Of a stretch of DNA of 64,000 bases, positions 20,048 through 29,963 are shown piece after piece. Numbering within the stretch: the first letter of the stretch is position 1; every line of letters starts with the position of its first letter. Source of the DNA: Arthrobacter sp. OVS8 (GTDB lineage Bacteria; Actinomycetota; Actinomycetes; Actinomycetales; Micrococcaceae); assembly GCA_028370155.1 (NCBI GenBank), contig CP116670.1, positions 2,294,001-2,358,000 of the forward strand. The letters are read 5' to 3'. The notes beneath the pieces were generated by a model that made no database searches, was not told the origin of the DNA, and saw nothing but the letters and a program-made list of their open reading frames with translations. The position numbers and the translations under genes are program-made.

Positions 20048-21183
20048 GCCCCGCGGCAGGCGCCTTCGGCCCCTTCGGAGCGGGCCCCGTGGGCGTTGGC
20101 ATTATCGGCGCCGGAGTCATCAGCAGGGAGTACCTGGACAACCTGACGAGCTTCCCGGACGTGAGGGTCGTGGCGATCGGAGACCTCTTCGAGGACGCCG
20201 CCGCCGCCCGCGCCGCGGAGTACGGGGTTGAGAACCACGGCGGAGTCGATGCCGTCCTGCGGAACCCCGACGTCGAGATTGTCATCAACCTGACCATCCC
20301 GGCGGCTCACGTCGAGGTGGCCACCCAGGCCGTCCACGCCGGCAAACACGTCTGGAGCGAGAAACCGTTCTCGCTGGACCGGGAAAGCGGCCGCGGGCTG
20401 CTCAAAGCAGCCGACGCCGCCGGGGTCCGCCTCGGCTGCGCCCCGGACACCTTCCTCGGCGCGGGGTTGCAGACCGCGCGCCGGATGATCGAACGCGGCG
20501 ACATCGGAACGCCCCTGACCGCCCTGACGCTGATGCAGTCGCCCGGTCCGGAGTCCTGGCATCCGAACCCGGCATTCCTATTCCAGGACGGCGCTGGACC
20601 GCTGTACGACATTGGCCCGTACTACCTGACCACTTTGGTCCAGACGTTCGGCAGCATCCGCCGGGTGGCAGCGTTCGGCTCCAAATCCCGCGAAACCCGC
20701 GTCATCGGATCAGGCCCCAAAGCCGGCGAGGAATTCCCCGTCACTGTCCCGACGCACGTCAGCTCCATCCTGGAGTTCGAAGGCGGCCAGTCCGGGCAGA
20801 GCATCTTCAGCTTCGATTCGCCGTTCCAACGCGCCGGCTTCGTGGAAATCACCGGTTCGGACGCCACCATCGCGCTGCCGGACCCAAACAATTTCGACGG
20901 CGACATCCGGATCTGCGCGATCGGCTCCGACGACTGGACCACCGTTCCCTCTCTCGGCTCCACCGCCAGCCGCGGCGCCGGCGTGCTGGAAATGGCCCGC
21001 GCCATCCGAGAGGGCCGGCCGCACCGGGCCCAGGGTGAGCTGGCGTTCCACATCCTCGACACCATGGCCTCCATCTCCGAGTCGATCGACACCCGCGCCT
21101 TCGTGGACGTCGAAAGCTCCGCCCCGCGGTCAGCGGCCCTCCCCGAGGACTGGGACCCCACGGCCGCCACTCTTCAGGGCTGA
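20044..21183 (+). CDS. Gfo/Idh/MocA-family NAD(P)-dependent oxidoreductase
   Basis: Intact, 379 residues; its ATG overlaps the upstream stop (ATGA). Rossmann motif VGVGIIGAGVISREYLDNL near the N-terminus, then VVAIGDLFEDAAAARAAEYG and the EKP signature HVWSEKPFSLDRE that holds the catalytic Lys. GPLYDIGPYYLTTLVQ matches the substrate-binding Asp/Tyr-His region. Oxidises or reduces a sugar hydroxyl/keto group. Paired with a second family member downstream, suggesting one enzyme makes a 3-keto (or similar) sugar and the other reduces the final product. Confidence 0.9.
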   Translation: MSPAAGAFGPFGAGPVGVGIIGAGVISREYLDNLTSFPDVRVVAIGDLFEDAAAARAAEYGVENHGGVDAVLRNPDVEIVINLTIPAAHVEVATQAVHAGKHVWSEKPFSLDRESGRGLLKAADAAGVRLGCAPDTFLGAGLQTARRMIERGDIGTPLTALTLMQSPGPESWHPNPAFLFQDGAGPLYDIGPYYLTTLVQTFGSIRRVAAFGSKSRETRVIGSGPKAGEEFPVTVPTHVSSILEFEGGQSGQSIFSFDSPFQRAGFVEITGSDATIALPDPNNFDGDIRICAIGSDDWTTVPSLGSTASRGAGVLEMARAIREGRPHRAQGELAFHILDTMASISESIDTRAFVDVESSAPRSAALPEDWDPTAATLQG

Positions 21184-21186
21184 ACC

Positions 21187-22371
21187 ATGCATCCCCAGGG
21201 CTCAACCCACGGACGGCGCCCGCTCGGCGTGGCCATGATCGGTTACGCCTTTATGGGCAAGGCCCACTCGAACGCCTGGCGCAATGTGGCCAGTTATTTC
21301 GATGTTCCGGCCTTCGAACGGCGGGTCCTCGTCGGGCGGGACCCGGAGGGAGTCGCTGCAGCCGCGACACGGTACGGCTGGGCGGAGTCCGCCACGGACT
21401 GGCGCTCCGTCATTGCCCGCGACGACATCCAGATCGTGGACATCTGCGCCCCCGGCTTTATGCACGCCGAGATCGCCACCGCCGCCCTCGCCGCGGGCAA
21501 GCATGTCCTCGTGGAGAAGCCGCTGGCCAACACTGTTGCCGAGGCGGAAGCCATGGCCGCGGCCGCCAGCGACGCGCAGTCCCGCGGAGTCCAGTCGATG
21601 ATCGGGTTCAACTACCGCCGGGTCCCCGCCCTGGCCCTGGCCCGCGAGCTGATCTCGGAGGGCAGGCTGGGCGCCGTCAAGCAATTCCGCGCCGCCTATC
21701 TGCAGGACTGGCTGGTGGACCCGGAAACGCCCATGACGTGGCGGCTGCACAAGGACACCGCAGGCTCCGGGGCGCTGGGCGACATCGCCTCACACGCCAT
21801 CGACCAGGTGCTGTTCCTTCTTGCCGACCGGGTCACCGAGGTTTCCGGGCGGCTGCACACATTCACCCCGGACCGGCCCGGCGCCCGCGGACTCGAAAAA
21901 GTGACGGTCGACGACGCCGCCTGGGCGACGCTGACGCTTGCGTCCGGGGCCGTCGCCTCGATTGAGGCCTCCCGGGTGGCCACGGGAAAGAAGAACTCGC
22001 TCAAACTCGAAATCTACGGCGACAAAGGCTCCATCCTGTTTGACCTCGAGAACCTGAACGAACTCGATTTCCTGGACGCCACACTCCCTGTCCGGGAGCA
22101 GGGCTTCCGCCGCATCCTGGTCAACGAACCCGAGCACCCATATGTAGGCGCCTGGTGGCCGCAGGGCCATGTCCTCGGCTGGGAACACACGTTTACGCAC
22201 GAAATCCGCGACTTCCTCGTGGCGATCGACGCTGGAACACCGCCATCGCCGTCGTTCCAGGACGGACTGGCTGTCCAGCGGATCCTGGCCGCGGTGGAAG
22301 AAAGCGCCGCGGCGGCGGCGCCCGGGTCCATCTCCATAATTCCCGGGCTGCTGCCGCCCCCGTCACCGTGA
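21187..22371 (+). CDS. Gfo/Idh/MocA-family oxidoreductase (levoglucosan-dehydrogenase-like)
   Basis: Intact, about 394 residues, three bases after the previous gene. LGVAMIGYAFMGKAHSNAWR is the dinucleotide fold, followed by TDWRSVIARDDIQIVDICAP, HVLVEKPLANTVAEAEAMA (catalytic Lys of EKP), GFNYRRVPALALARELI, AYLQDWLVDPETPMTWRLHK and GSGALGDIASHAIDQVLFLL (Asp/His catalytic region). The FMGKAHS, FNYRR, YLQDW and GSGALGDI blocks are those I associate with actinobacterial levoglucosan dehydrogenase and close relatives. That makes it the best candidate for the entry dehydrogenase; substrate assignment is inference. Confidence 0.88.
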   Translation: MHPQGSTHGRRPLGVAMIGYAFMGKAHSNAWRNVASYFDVPAFERRVLVGRDPEGVAAAATRYGWAESATDWRSVIARDDIQIVDICAPGFMHAEIATAALAAGKHVLVEKPLANTVAEAEAMAAAASDAQSRGVQSMIGFNYRRVPALALARELISEGRLGAVKQFRAAYLQDWLVDPETPMTWRLHKDTAGSGALGDIASHAIDQVLFLLADRVTEVSGRLHTFTPDRPGARGLEKVTVDDAAWATLTLASGAVASIEASRVATGKKNSLKLEIYGDKGSILFDLENLNELDFLDATLPVREQGFRRILVNEPEHPYVGAWWPQGHVLGWEHTFTHEIRDFLVAIDAGTPPSPSFQDGLAVQRILAAVEESAAAAAPGSISIIPGLLPPPSP

Positions 22372-22386
22372 CCGAAGGAGCCTGAC

Positions 22387-23408
22387 ATGCCCCGCCCCTA
22401 CACCCTGTTCACCGGCCAGTGGGCCGACCTCCCGTTCGAGGAAGTCGCGCGCCTTGCCTCCGGCTGGGGCTACGACGGCCTGGAAATCGCCGTGTCCGGC
22501 GACCACCTGGACGCCTGGCGCTGGGACGAACCCGGCTACGTCGAATCCAAACTCGCCGTCCTGGACAAGTACAACCTCAAGGTGTGGGCCATCTCCAACC
22601 ACCTCAAGGGCCAGGCCGTCTGCGATGACCCCATCGACTTCCGCCACGAGGCCATCGTCGGGCCGCGGGTCTGGGGCGACGGCGACCCCGAAGGCGTCCG
22701 CCAGCGTGCCGCCGAGGAAATGCAGCACACCGCCCGGCTCGCCAATGCCCTGGGTGTGGACACCGTGGTCGGGTTCACCGGCTCCTCCATCTGGCAGTAC
22801 GTCGCGATGTTCCCGCCCGTCCCGGCCGCCGTGATCGACGCCGGCTACCAGGACTTCGCGGACCGGTGGAACCCCATCCTGGACGTGTTCGACGAATGCG
22901 GCGTCCGGTTCGCCCACGAGGTCCACCCTCCGAGATCGCCTACGACTACTGGACCACCGTCCGCACCCTTGAGGCGATCGGCCACCGCAAGGCCTTCGGC
23001 CTGAACTGGGACCCGTCCCACTTCATGTGGCAGGGCATCGACCCGGTCTCCTTCATCTGGGACTTCAAGGACCGGATCTACCACGTCGATTGCAAGGACA
23101 CCAAGCTCCGGCCCACCGGCCGGAACACCGTGATGGGCTCCCACCTGGCCTGGGGCGACCCGCGCCGCGGCTGGGACTTCGTCTCCGCCGGCCGCGGCGA
23201 CGTGCCCTGGGAGTCGTCTTTCCGGGCCCTCACCGCGATCGGCTACGACGGCCCCATCTCCGTGGAATGGGAAGACGCCGGGATGGACCGTCTTCATGGA
23301 GCACCGGAGGCCCTCGCCGCCCTCAAAAAGTTCGACTTCGCGCCGTCGAGCACCTCGTTCGACGCTGCTTTCAGCGCCAAGGACCGGGGCGCAAAGCAGC
23401 AAGAGTGA
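22387..23408 (+). CDS. TIM-barrel sugar phosphate isomerase/epimerase, frameshifted
   Basis: Second AP-endonuclease-2-type barrel, about 340 residues corrected, longer than the first. [57 protein letters not shown] (metal Glu), [20 protein letters not shown] (Asp-His), [20 protein letters not shown] (His-Lys-Asp), [20 protein letters not shown] (Glu). One more C in the C3 run at 22926-22928 joins EVHP to SEIAYDY. It sits 15 nt after the second oxidoreductase. Family members isomerise, epimerise, hydrate or eliminate keto sugars. Confidence 0.85.
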
Positions 23409-23474
23409 ACGATCGCTTATTCCTTGACGGACCGGAATCGCCCCTGCAACAGTTAGCGCGTGGAGGACGCCTCG

Positions 23475-25051
23475 ATGGAGAACCACAACGAAACTGATGC
23501 CGTGCCCGCCTCCGGAGTGCTCCCTTCGGGTTCCCCTGGACCGCCGCCCATCCTGGAAGTCCGCGGCCTGACCAAGAGTTTTTTCGGCATCCCCGTACTG
23601 GAGGACGCCCGGCTGAGCCTGCACCGCGGCCAGGTGCACGGACTCATGGGGGAAAACGGCGCGGGGAAATCCACCCTGATGAAGGTACTGGCCGGGGTGT
23701 ACCAGCCCGACGCCGGGACCATGCTCCTTGAGGGGCAGGAAGTCACGTTCAGCCACCCCACCAAGGCCCACGAAGCCGGGCTGTCATCGGTGTTCCAGGA
23801 GTTCAACCTTCTGCCCGACCGGACGGTGGCCGAGAACGTCTACCTTGGCCGGGAGCCCCGCCGCGGGCTGCTGGTGAACAAGACCCTGATGAACTCGAAA
23901 ACGGCGGAGTTGCTCGAGTCCCTCGGGATCACCGCCATCCGGCCCACCATGCAGGTGCGGAGCCTGACGGTGGCCGAGCAGCAGGTCGTGGAGATCGCGA
24001 AGGCGGTCAGCTACAACGCCCGGATCATCTCCATGGACGAGCCCACGGCCGCGCTGGCCGGCGCCGAAGTTGAACTTCTCTACGAGATCGTGGCCCGACT
24101 GCGTGAACGCGGAACTGCCGTCCTCTACGTGTCCCACCGGCTCCGCGAAGTGTTCGACCTCTGCGATGTCATCACCGTCCTGAAGGACGGCAAGGTGGTC
24201 AGCACCCAGCCCGCCTCCGAACTCGACGACGCCCGGCTGGTCCGGCTCATGGTGGGCCGCCCCATCTCGGCCTTCTTCCCGGACAAACTGCCCCGCGAGG
24301 ACGCGGCCGCAGACCGCGTCGAGGAGCCGATCCTCGAATTGCAGGACGCCGGAAACGGCCAGCTGGACGGAATCAACCTCAGCATCCGGCCCGGCGAGAT
24401 TGTCGGTGTGGCAGGGCTCCAAGGGTCCGGCCGCACGGAGTTGCTGCACGGCATCTTTGGCGCCGCACCCTTCACCCGCGGAGCGATGAAGATGGCCGGC
24501 GTGGAGCTGCTGCCCAAATCGCCGCGCCAGGGCGTGCAGGCGCGGATGGCACTGATCACGGAGGACCGCAAGGCCGAGGGATTGAGCCTGAACCAGTCCA
24601 TCCTGGACAACGCACTGAGCGTGATCAGATCCGTTTTTCCCCGCCGCACCGGAGAAGTCAGGACAGAAATCCCGGGCGTATTTTCCTCCCTCGAAGTCAT
24701 AGCCCGTGACCTGGACCAGGAAGTGCAGTACCTGTCCGGCGGCAACCAGCAAAAGTGGTCCTCGCCAAGTGGCTGGCTATCCGGCCCAGGCTCGTTTTGC
24801 TGGATGAACCCACCCGCGGCATTGACGTGGGCGCCAAGGTGGCGGTCTACCGGCTGATGCGCCAGCTCGCGGCCGAGGGCAAGGCCATCCTCATGGTGTC
24901 CAGCGAACTCCCGGAAGTCATCGGCATGTCGGACCGGATCCTTGTGATGCGTGATGGCCGGCTCGTGGGTGAACTGCCTGCCGGAACCTCAGAAGAAGCC
25001 ATCCTCCAGCTGGGAACCGGCGCCAGGACGGCACAGGAAGGAGAGGCATGA
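23475..25051 (+). CDS. Sugar ABC transporter ATP-binding protein (RbsA/MglA type), frameshifted
   Basis: Tandem-domain ATPase of a CUT2 sugar importer. First [23 protein letters not shown], Walker [30 protein letters not shown], Walker [26 protein letters not shown]. Second [79 protein letters not shown]. The second Walker A is degenerate ([11 protein letters not shown]), normal for this family. One more A in the A4 run at 24751-24754 repairs QQKVVLAKW. About 526 residues. The start at 23475 is preferred over a GTG 15 nt upstream. It overlaps the permease by ATGA. Confidence 0.92.
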
Positions 25052-26084
25052 AACAGCGGGCGGGCTTCTTCGAGCGGCTGTCCTCCACCCAGATCGTCTA
25101 CCTTGTGGCGCTGATGACACTCATCCTGGGCGCGGTGCTGGTGAACTCCATCGGGCGGAGTTTCTTCAGCCCCGGCAATATATCGAGCATCCTGACCGGA
25201 ACCAGCGTTCTGGGCTTCATCGCGATCGGCCAGACACTGGTCATCCTGGCAGGAAGCCTGGATCTCTCGGTTCCCTACGTCACCAGCCTGGCCAGCCTCA
25301 TCGCCGCGGGCGTGATGGCCAACAACCCCAACAACATCATGTCCGCCGTCCTGCTGACGCTTGGGACGGCAGCTGTCATTGGACTCGCGAACGGGCTGAT
25401 CGTCGCCCGCCTGAACGTTCACGGATTCATCGCCACGCTTGGCGTGGGCCTGATTATCAGCGGCTACCTCGCCACCAATTTCAAGGGCAGCTTCGGCCAG
25501 ACCCCCTTGCGTTCCGCATGGTCGGAGCCACGGGGCTCGGCCCGGTTCCGATCTCCACGATCATTATGCTGGCCTGCGCGGGACTGGCCATGCTGCTCCT
25601 GCACCGCACCCGCGTCGGGCATCATCTGTACGCCGTCGGCGGCGACATTGCCGTGGCCCGTACATCCGGAATCCGCGTTGACGTGCCGGTCATCACGGCG
25701 CACGTCATCTGTTCAGTACTGGCAGGGATGGCGGGGCTGCTCCTTGCCAGCAGGCTGGGCGTGGGCAGCCCCACCGTGGGTTCCCAGGGCGGCTACGACC
25801 TGCTCTCCATCGCCGCAGTTGTGCTCGGCGGCACGCTGCTGTCCGGTGGCAAGGGGACCATCACCGGCACACTCGGCGGTGTGCTGATCTTCGCCATGCT
25901 GGACAACATTATGTCCGTTATGCAGGTCAACCCGTTCCTGAAGGACGTGGTCAGGGGCGTCGTCATCGTCGCCGCCGTCGCCGTTTATGCCCGGCGGCGC
26001 ATCGTCAGCAGACCGGAACGGTTCCCCGCGAAGGGTCCGGCGCCAGCGCCCGCCTCCCAGCCAGTGCCGGTGGAGGGGCCATGA
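25048..26084 (+). CDS. Sugar ABC transporter permease 1 (RbsC-like), frameshifted
   Basis: BPD_transp_2-type permease with about eight to ten membrane segments: [48 protein letters not shown] (family hallmark), VILGLANG-like [34 protein letters not shown], and [35 protein letters not shown]. One more C in the C5 run at 25502-25506 joins GQTPL to [20 protein letters not shown]. About 345 residues with a proline/alanine-rich cytoplasmic tail. Overlaps both neighbours by ATGA, indicating tight translational coupling. Confidence 0.9.
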
Positions 26085-27193
26085 GTACAGCACTGAACTC
26101 CCGCCGCAGCGCGATTCTCAAGCAGAACCGCGCCAGCCGTTCCGAGCGGCTCCTGCGGGCCCTGCGCACCCCCGGAGGCGCCGTCTTCGTCCTGCTGATC
26201 GGTCTCCTGGCGGCCGTCATCGTCTTGAATCCGTCCTTTGGAGAGCCGAGTTCCTTCATCCGGTTTATCGGCAGGACTGCCCCCATCGCCATCGCCGCCA
26301 TCGGCCAGTACTTCGTTATTGTCGGCGGGGAATTCGACCTGTCGATGGGATCGGTCGTGACGATGCAGGTCATCGTGGCCGGCAACCTGATCGGGCAGGA
26401 CGACTCGAAAGTCCTCCCCGTGCTGGCCCTGATGCTTGTGCTGGGCGCCTTCATCGGGCTGGTGAACGGACTGATCACCACCCTGCTGCAGGTCCCCAGC
26501 TTCATTGTCACGCTGGGCATGATGCTGGCGCTCCTGGGGCTGGTCCTCTACTGGACCGGCGGCGCGGCGCAGGGAAACCCTGCGGACAGCTTCCGGCAGA
26601 TCGGGCGCGGCGGCATCCAGGACGTTCCGGTCCTGGACATCATTCCGTACCCCGTCATCATCCTGACAGCAGTGGCGGCCGCGGCGTTTGTTCTGATGCG
26701 CCGTCCCTTCGGTCGCACGCTCATCGCGGTCGGGGACAATCCTGCGGCCGCCGCCCTCGCCGGTTCGCGCGTCTGGTGGGTGCGGACACGCGCCTTCATG
26801 ATGTCGTCGCTGTCCGCCACCGTGGCCGGCATCCTGCTCGTGGGCTATGCGGGTGTGCACCCGTCGGTAGGGCGCGGGTACGAGTTCACGGCGATCACCG
26901 CCGTCGTTCTCGGCGGCGTTGTGCTGGGCGGCGGGCGCGGCTGGGTCCTGTCCGCCGCGGCCGGGGCCTTCGCCCTCGAGTCGCTGTTCACCCTCCTGAA
27001 CTTCATGGGGGTCCAGGCGACGTGGCGGGACACCGTTCAGGGAGCAATCATCATCATCGCGGTGGCCGCGGCGTCCCGGTCATGGCAACGCAAGCGCAAG
27101 GGGGCCAGTTCCGCCGCCCATGACGAACAGCACCAGTTGGCCGCAGCATCCACGCCCGCCGAGGGCACCGTACAAGGAGGAGAAAGAGTCTAA
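26081..27193 (+). CDS. Sugar ABC transporter permease 2 (RbsC-like)
   Basis: Intact, 370 residues, second CUT2 permease, presumably a heterodimer with the first. FVLLIGLLAAVIVLNPSFG, TAPIAIAAIGQYFVIVGGEF DLSMGSVVTM (family hallmark), FIGLVNGLITTLLQVPSFIV TLGMMLALLGLVLYWTGG, FALVVGYAG-like VAGILLVGYAGVHPSVGRGYE FTAITAVVLGGVVLGGGRGW. The C-terminal tail is basic then acidic. Its stop shares one base with the start of the receptor gene. Confidence 0.92.
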   Translation: MSTALNSRRSAILKQNRASRSERLLRALRTPGGAVFVLLIGLLAAVIVLNPSFGEPSSFIRFIGRTAPIAIAAIGQYFVIVGGEFDLSMGSVVTMQVIVAGNLIGQDDSKVLPVLALMLVLGAFIGLVNGLITTLLQVPSFIVTLGMMLALLGLVLYWTGGAAQGNPADSFRQIGRGGIQDVPVLDIIPYPVIILTAVAAAAFVLMRRPFGRTLIAVGDNPAAAALAGSRVWWVRTRAFMMSSLSATVAGILLVGYAGVHPSVGRGYEFTAITAVVLGGVVLGGGRGWVLSAAAGAFALESLFTLLNFMGVQATWRDTVQGAIIIIAVAAASRSWQRKRKGASSAAHDEQHQLAAASTPAEGTVQGGERV

Positions 27194-28413
27194 TGCGCAA
27201 AAAATCTGTCCGCGCGATCGCCCTGGCCGCAGCATTGCCGCTGGCGGCCCTGACCGCATGTACCACTACCGACCCGTCCGTCACCGAAACGACGGGGCGG
27301 CACCGGCTCTCCGGCAGCAAGCAGTCCGGCAAGCCAGGAGTGGTTTGACCAGGCGCTCTACGACACCCAGAACCAGCAACGCTCGGCCACCTTCGAAGGG
27401 GACCCGGAGAAGCCCTACCTGCAGTACATCGCGGGCCCGATGACGGACACGTCGAAGTTCGCGGCCCAGGGAGCGCAGAAGGTCTGCTTCGCCAACGCCT
27501 CCATCTCCAACCCCTGGCGGCAGACCGGCTGGATCACCATGAATGAACAGCTCAAGGCGCTGCAGGGAACCGGGGTCATTTCCGAAATGGAAACCCGGGA
27601 CGCCAAGGACAATGACAACACCCAAATCGCGGACATTGACTACTTCATCGCCGAGGGCAACTGCGGCGCGTTCGTCATTTCGCCCAACTCCACCGCGGCG
27701 CTCACCCAGGCCGTGGAACGTGCCTGCCAGACCGGCAAGCCCGTGGTGGTCTTCGACCGCGGTGTGGAGACGGACTGCGCCACCACGTTCATCCACCCGA
27801 TCGGCGGCTTCGCCTGGGGCATCGACACCGCCACGTTCCTCAGCGAAAAGCTTCAATCCGGCGACAAGGTGGTGGCCCTGCGCATCCTCCCGGGTGTGGA
27901 CGTGCTGGAGCACCGCTGGGCGGCCGCCAAGAAGATCTTTGAGGAGAAGGGAATCGAGGCCAAGGACTACTTCACCGGCGCCGACCCCACCGAGATCAAG
28001 AAAATCATCTCCGATGAACTGGCCACCGGTGACGTCAAGGGCGTCTGGATGGACGCCGGAGACGGTGCGGTGGCCGCACTCGAGGCCTTCGAGGACGCCG
28101 GCAAGGATCTCCCCATCATGACCGGCGAGGACGAGATGAGCTTCCTGACCAAGTGGAAGGCAACGGGGATCGACGCCATGGCCCCGGTCTACTCCAATTT
28201 CCAGTGGCGGACCCCGCTGCTGGCTCTGGAAAAGATCTTCAAGGGTGAGGAGATTCCCACGGAATGGGTCCTGCCGCAGAAGCCCATCCTAGTTGACGAA
28301 CTGGATGCGTGGCTGAAGAGTAACGAGGGTATGCCGGGCGGGCACTACGCCAAGTTCGGCGGCGAGGATCTGGCCGGTTACCCGGAGGTCTGGCAGCAGC
28401 GGCAGATCCCTGA
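27193..28413 (+). CDS. Sugar-binding lipoprotein of the ABC importer, frameshifted
   Basis: Periplasmic-binding-protein-like receptor anchored as a lipoprotein: MRKKSVRAIALAAALPLAAL TACTTTDPS (lipobox LTAC), a Gly/Ser/Ala linker, then a type I fold with KVCFANASISNPWRQTGWIT MNEQLKAL, IADIDYFIAEGNCGAFVISP, TGKPVVVFDRGVETDCATTF, GVWMDAGDGAVAALEAFEDA. Two frame problems: the G4 run at 27294-27297 (two bases missing, or one extra) and the C3 run at 28408-28410, where one more C gives the ending WQQRQIP and stop at 28411. About 405 residues. The ribose/inositol-type fold fits the RbsA/RbsC partners. Confidence 0.85.
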
Positions 28414-28419
28414 CGGCCC

Positions 28420-28450
28420 GGCGGTCCCGCGGACTTCCCGCGGGACCGCC
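28420..28450 (+). promoter_or_regulatory. Intra-operon hairpin after the receptor gene
   Basis: Perfect 13-bp inverted repeat GGCGGTCCCGCGG (28420-28432) and CCGCGGGACCGCC (28438-28450), 5-nt loop, between the binding-protein gene and the next operon gene. Hairpins here commonly stabilise the receptor mRNA and lower downstream expression. Confidence 0.6.
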
Positions 28451-28508
28451 CACCCGGACCGGGCGGCAGGACAGGCAGTGGCAGGACAAGCAGAGGAAGG
28501 AAGGCAGC

Positions 28509-29374
28509 GTGGAGCGTCCCCTCGGGATCAGCACCTGGGTCTGGGAGTCCCCGCTGACCGACTCCAACCTCTCCGGGTTACTGGAAAAAATCGCCGCCAT
28601 GGGCTTTGACGCCGTCGAACTCCCGCTCGAAAACGCCGGCGACTTCACCCCCGGCACGGTACTGGAATCCCTTGCGGGCACCGGGCTGAAACCCTTCGTG
28701 GTGGGGGCCATGGCACCGGGGCGGGACCTGGTGGCCGCGGATCCGGCTTCCGTGGAAAGGACCCAGGCCTACCTCTCAGCCTGCATCACCATGGCCGGCA
28801 GCATCGGCTCGCCCACGGTCTGCGGACCCTTCTACGCCCAAACCGGCCGGACCTGGCGGATGTCGGCGGAGCAGCGGCGGGACGCCTACGCGGAGCTGCG
28901 CCGGAACCTCCAGCCGGTCGCGGCCCTGGCCCAGGAGGCGAACGTCGTGCTGGGCGTCGAACCCTTGAACCGGTACGAAACATCACTGATCAACACGGTG
29001 GACCAGGCGCTGGAGGCCTTGGGGCCGCTGCTCGGTAAAGGCGTCGGCCTCGCGCTGGACAGCTACCACCTTCACATCGAGGAGCGTTCGGTGGCGGCGG
29101 CCATCCGTGCCGCGGGTGAACACCTGGTGCACGTGCAGGTCTGCGGCAACGACCGCGGCGCCCCGGCGGGGATCAGACCGATTGGAACGGCTTCCTGCAG
29201 GTCCTGAATGACGTGAGCTACGCAGGACCGCTGAACATTGAAAGTTTCACGGTGGACAATGCCGCCATTGCCGTGGCGGCATCCATCTGGCGGCCGCTGG
29301 CCCGGAGCCAGGACCGGCTGGCCGAAACTGGCCTCGCGTTCCTGCGCAGCCTGGGCCGCGGGAATCAGCCATGA
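28509..29374 (+). CDS. Ketose 3-epimerase-like TIM-barrel enzyme, frameshifted
   Basis: Third TIM barrel of the operon, closest in look to D-tagatose/L-ribulose 3-epimerases. GTG start behind GGAAGG. Starts VERPLGISTWVWESPLTDSN. Active-site blocks: VVLGVEPLNRYETSLINTVD (Glu), VGLALDSYHLHIEERS (Asp, His), HVQVCGNDRGAPAG, and LNIESFTVDN (Glu), giving the Glu-Asp-His-Glu metal set. One more G in the G4 run at 29168-29171 restores DQTDWNGFLQVLNDV. About 288 residues. Its stop overlaps the GNAT start (ATGA), so the GNAT may be co-transcribed. Confidence 0.83.
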
Positions 29375-29907
29375 CCCACATCATCCGGAGGGCAACCGCT
29401 TACGACGCCGGCGGGCTGGCTGCGCTGGCGGCCGTCACCTTCCCGCTGGCCTGCCCGCCCAGCTCGACGGCCGCGGACATCGCGGCCCATCTGGCGGCCA
29501 CCCTCAGCGAGGCCAACTTCCGCGCCTACCTGGCCGATCCGCAGGTCACCGTCCTGGTGATCGACGTCGACGGCGACCTCCGCGGCTACAGCCTGCTCGT
29601 TGCCCGGCCGGCCCGGGACCCGGACGTGGCCTCCGCCCTGACCATCCTGCCGTCGACCGAACTCAGCAAGTGTTACGTCCACCCGGACCATCACGGGATC
29701 GGCGCCGCGGCCGAACTGATGCACGCCAGCGTCGCCGCGGCCGCGGAGGCCGGCGCCCGCGGGCTCTGGCTTGGCGTGAACGAACAGAACGCCCGTGCCA
29801 TCCGCTTCTACGAAAAATCCGGCTTTCGGAAGGTCGGCACCAAGTCCTTCACGCTCGGCAGGACGGTGGAATACGACTTCGTTATGGAGCGCCCGGTCAC
29901 GCCGTGA
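29371..29907 (+). CDS. GNAT-family N-acetyltransferase
   Basis: Intact, 178 residues. Acetyl-CoA-binding fold: N-terminal ITRRA-like HIIRRATAYDAGGLAALAAV, central LSKCYVHPDHHGIGAAAELM (motif A, H/G-x-G), and motif B LGVNEQNARAIRFYEKSGFR KVG. Overlaps the epimerase stop, and its own stop region overlaps a possible GTG start of the DsbA-like gene. Substrate unknown; it may be a passenger rather than part of the sugar pathway. Confidence 0.87.
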   Translation: MTHIIRRATAYDAGGLAALAAVTFPLACPPSSTAADIAAHLAATLSEANFRAYLADPQVTVLVIDVDGDLRGYSLLVARPARDPDVASALTILPSTELSKCYVHPDHHGIGAAAELMHASVAAAAEAGARGLWLGVNEQNARAIRFYEKSGFRKVGTKSFTLGRTVEYDFVMERPVTP

Positions 29908-29963
29908 CCAAGCCGACAGTCCCGCCAGGGAATGTGGCCGGCCGCCCCGGGGTTGTGCCGGGC

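Noticed and set aside
27193..28413. Degenerate sugar receptor pseudogene
   Set aside because: Both breaks fall in short homopolymers and the corrected protein is complete, with partner genes intact in coupling.
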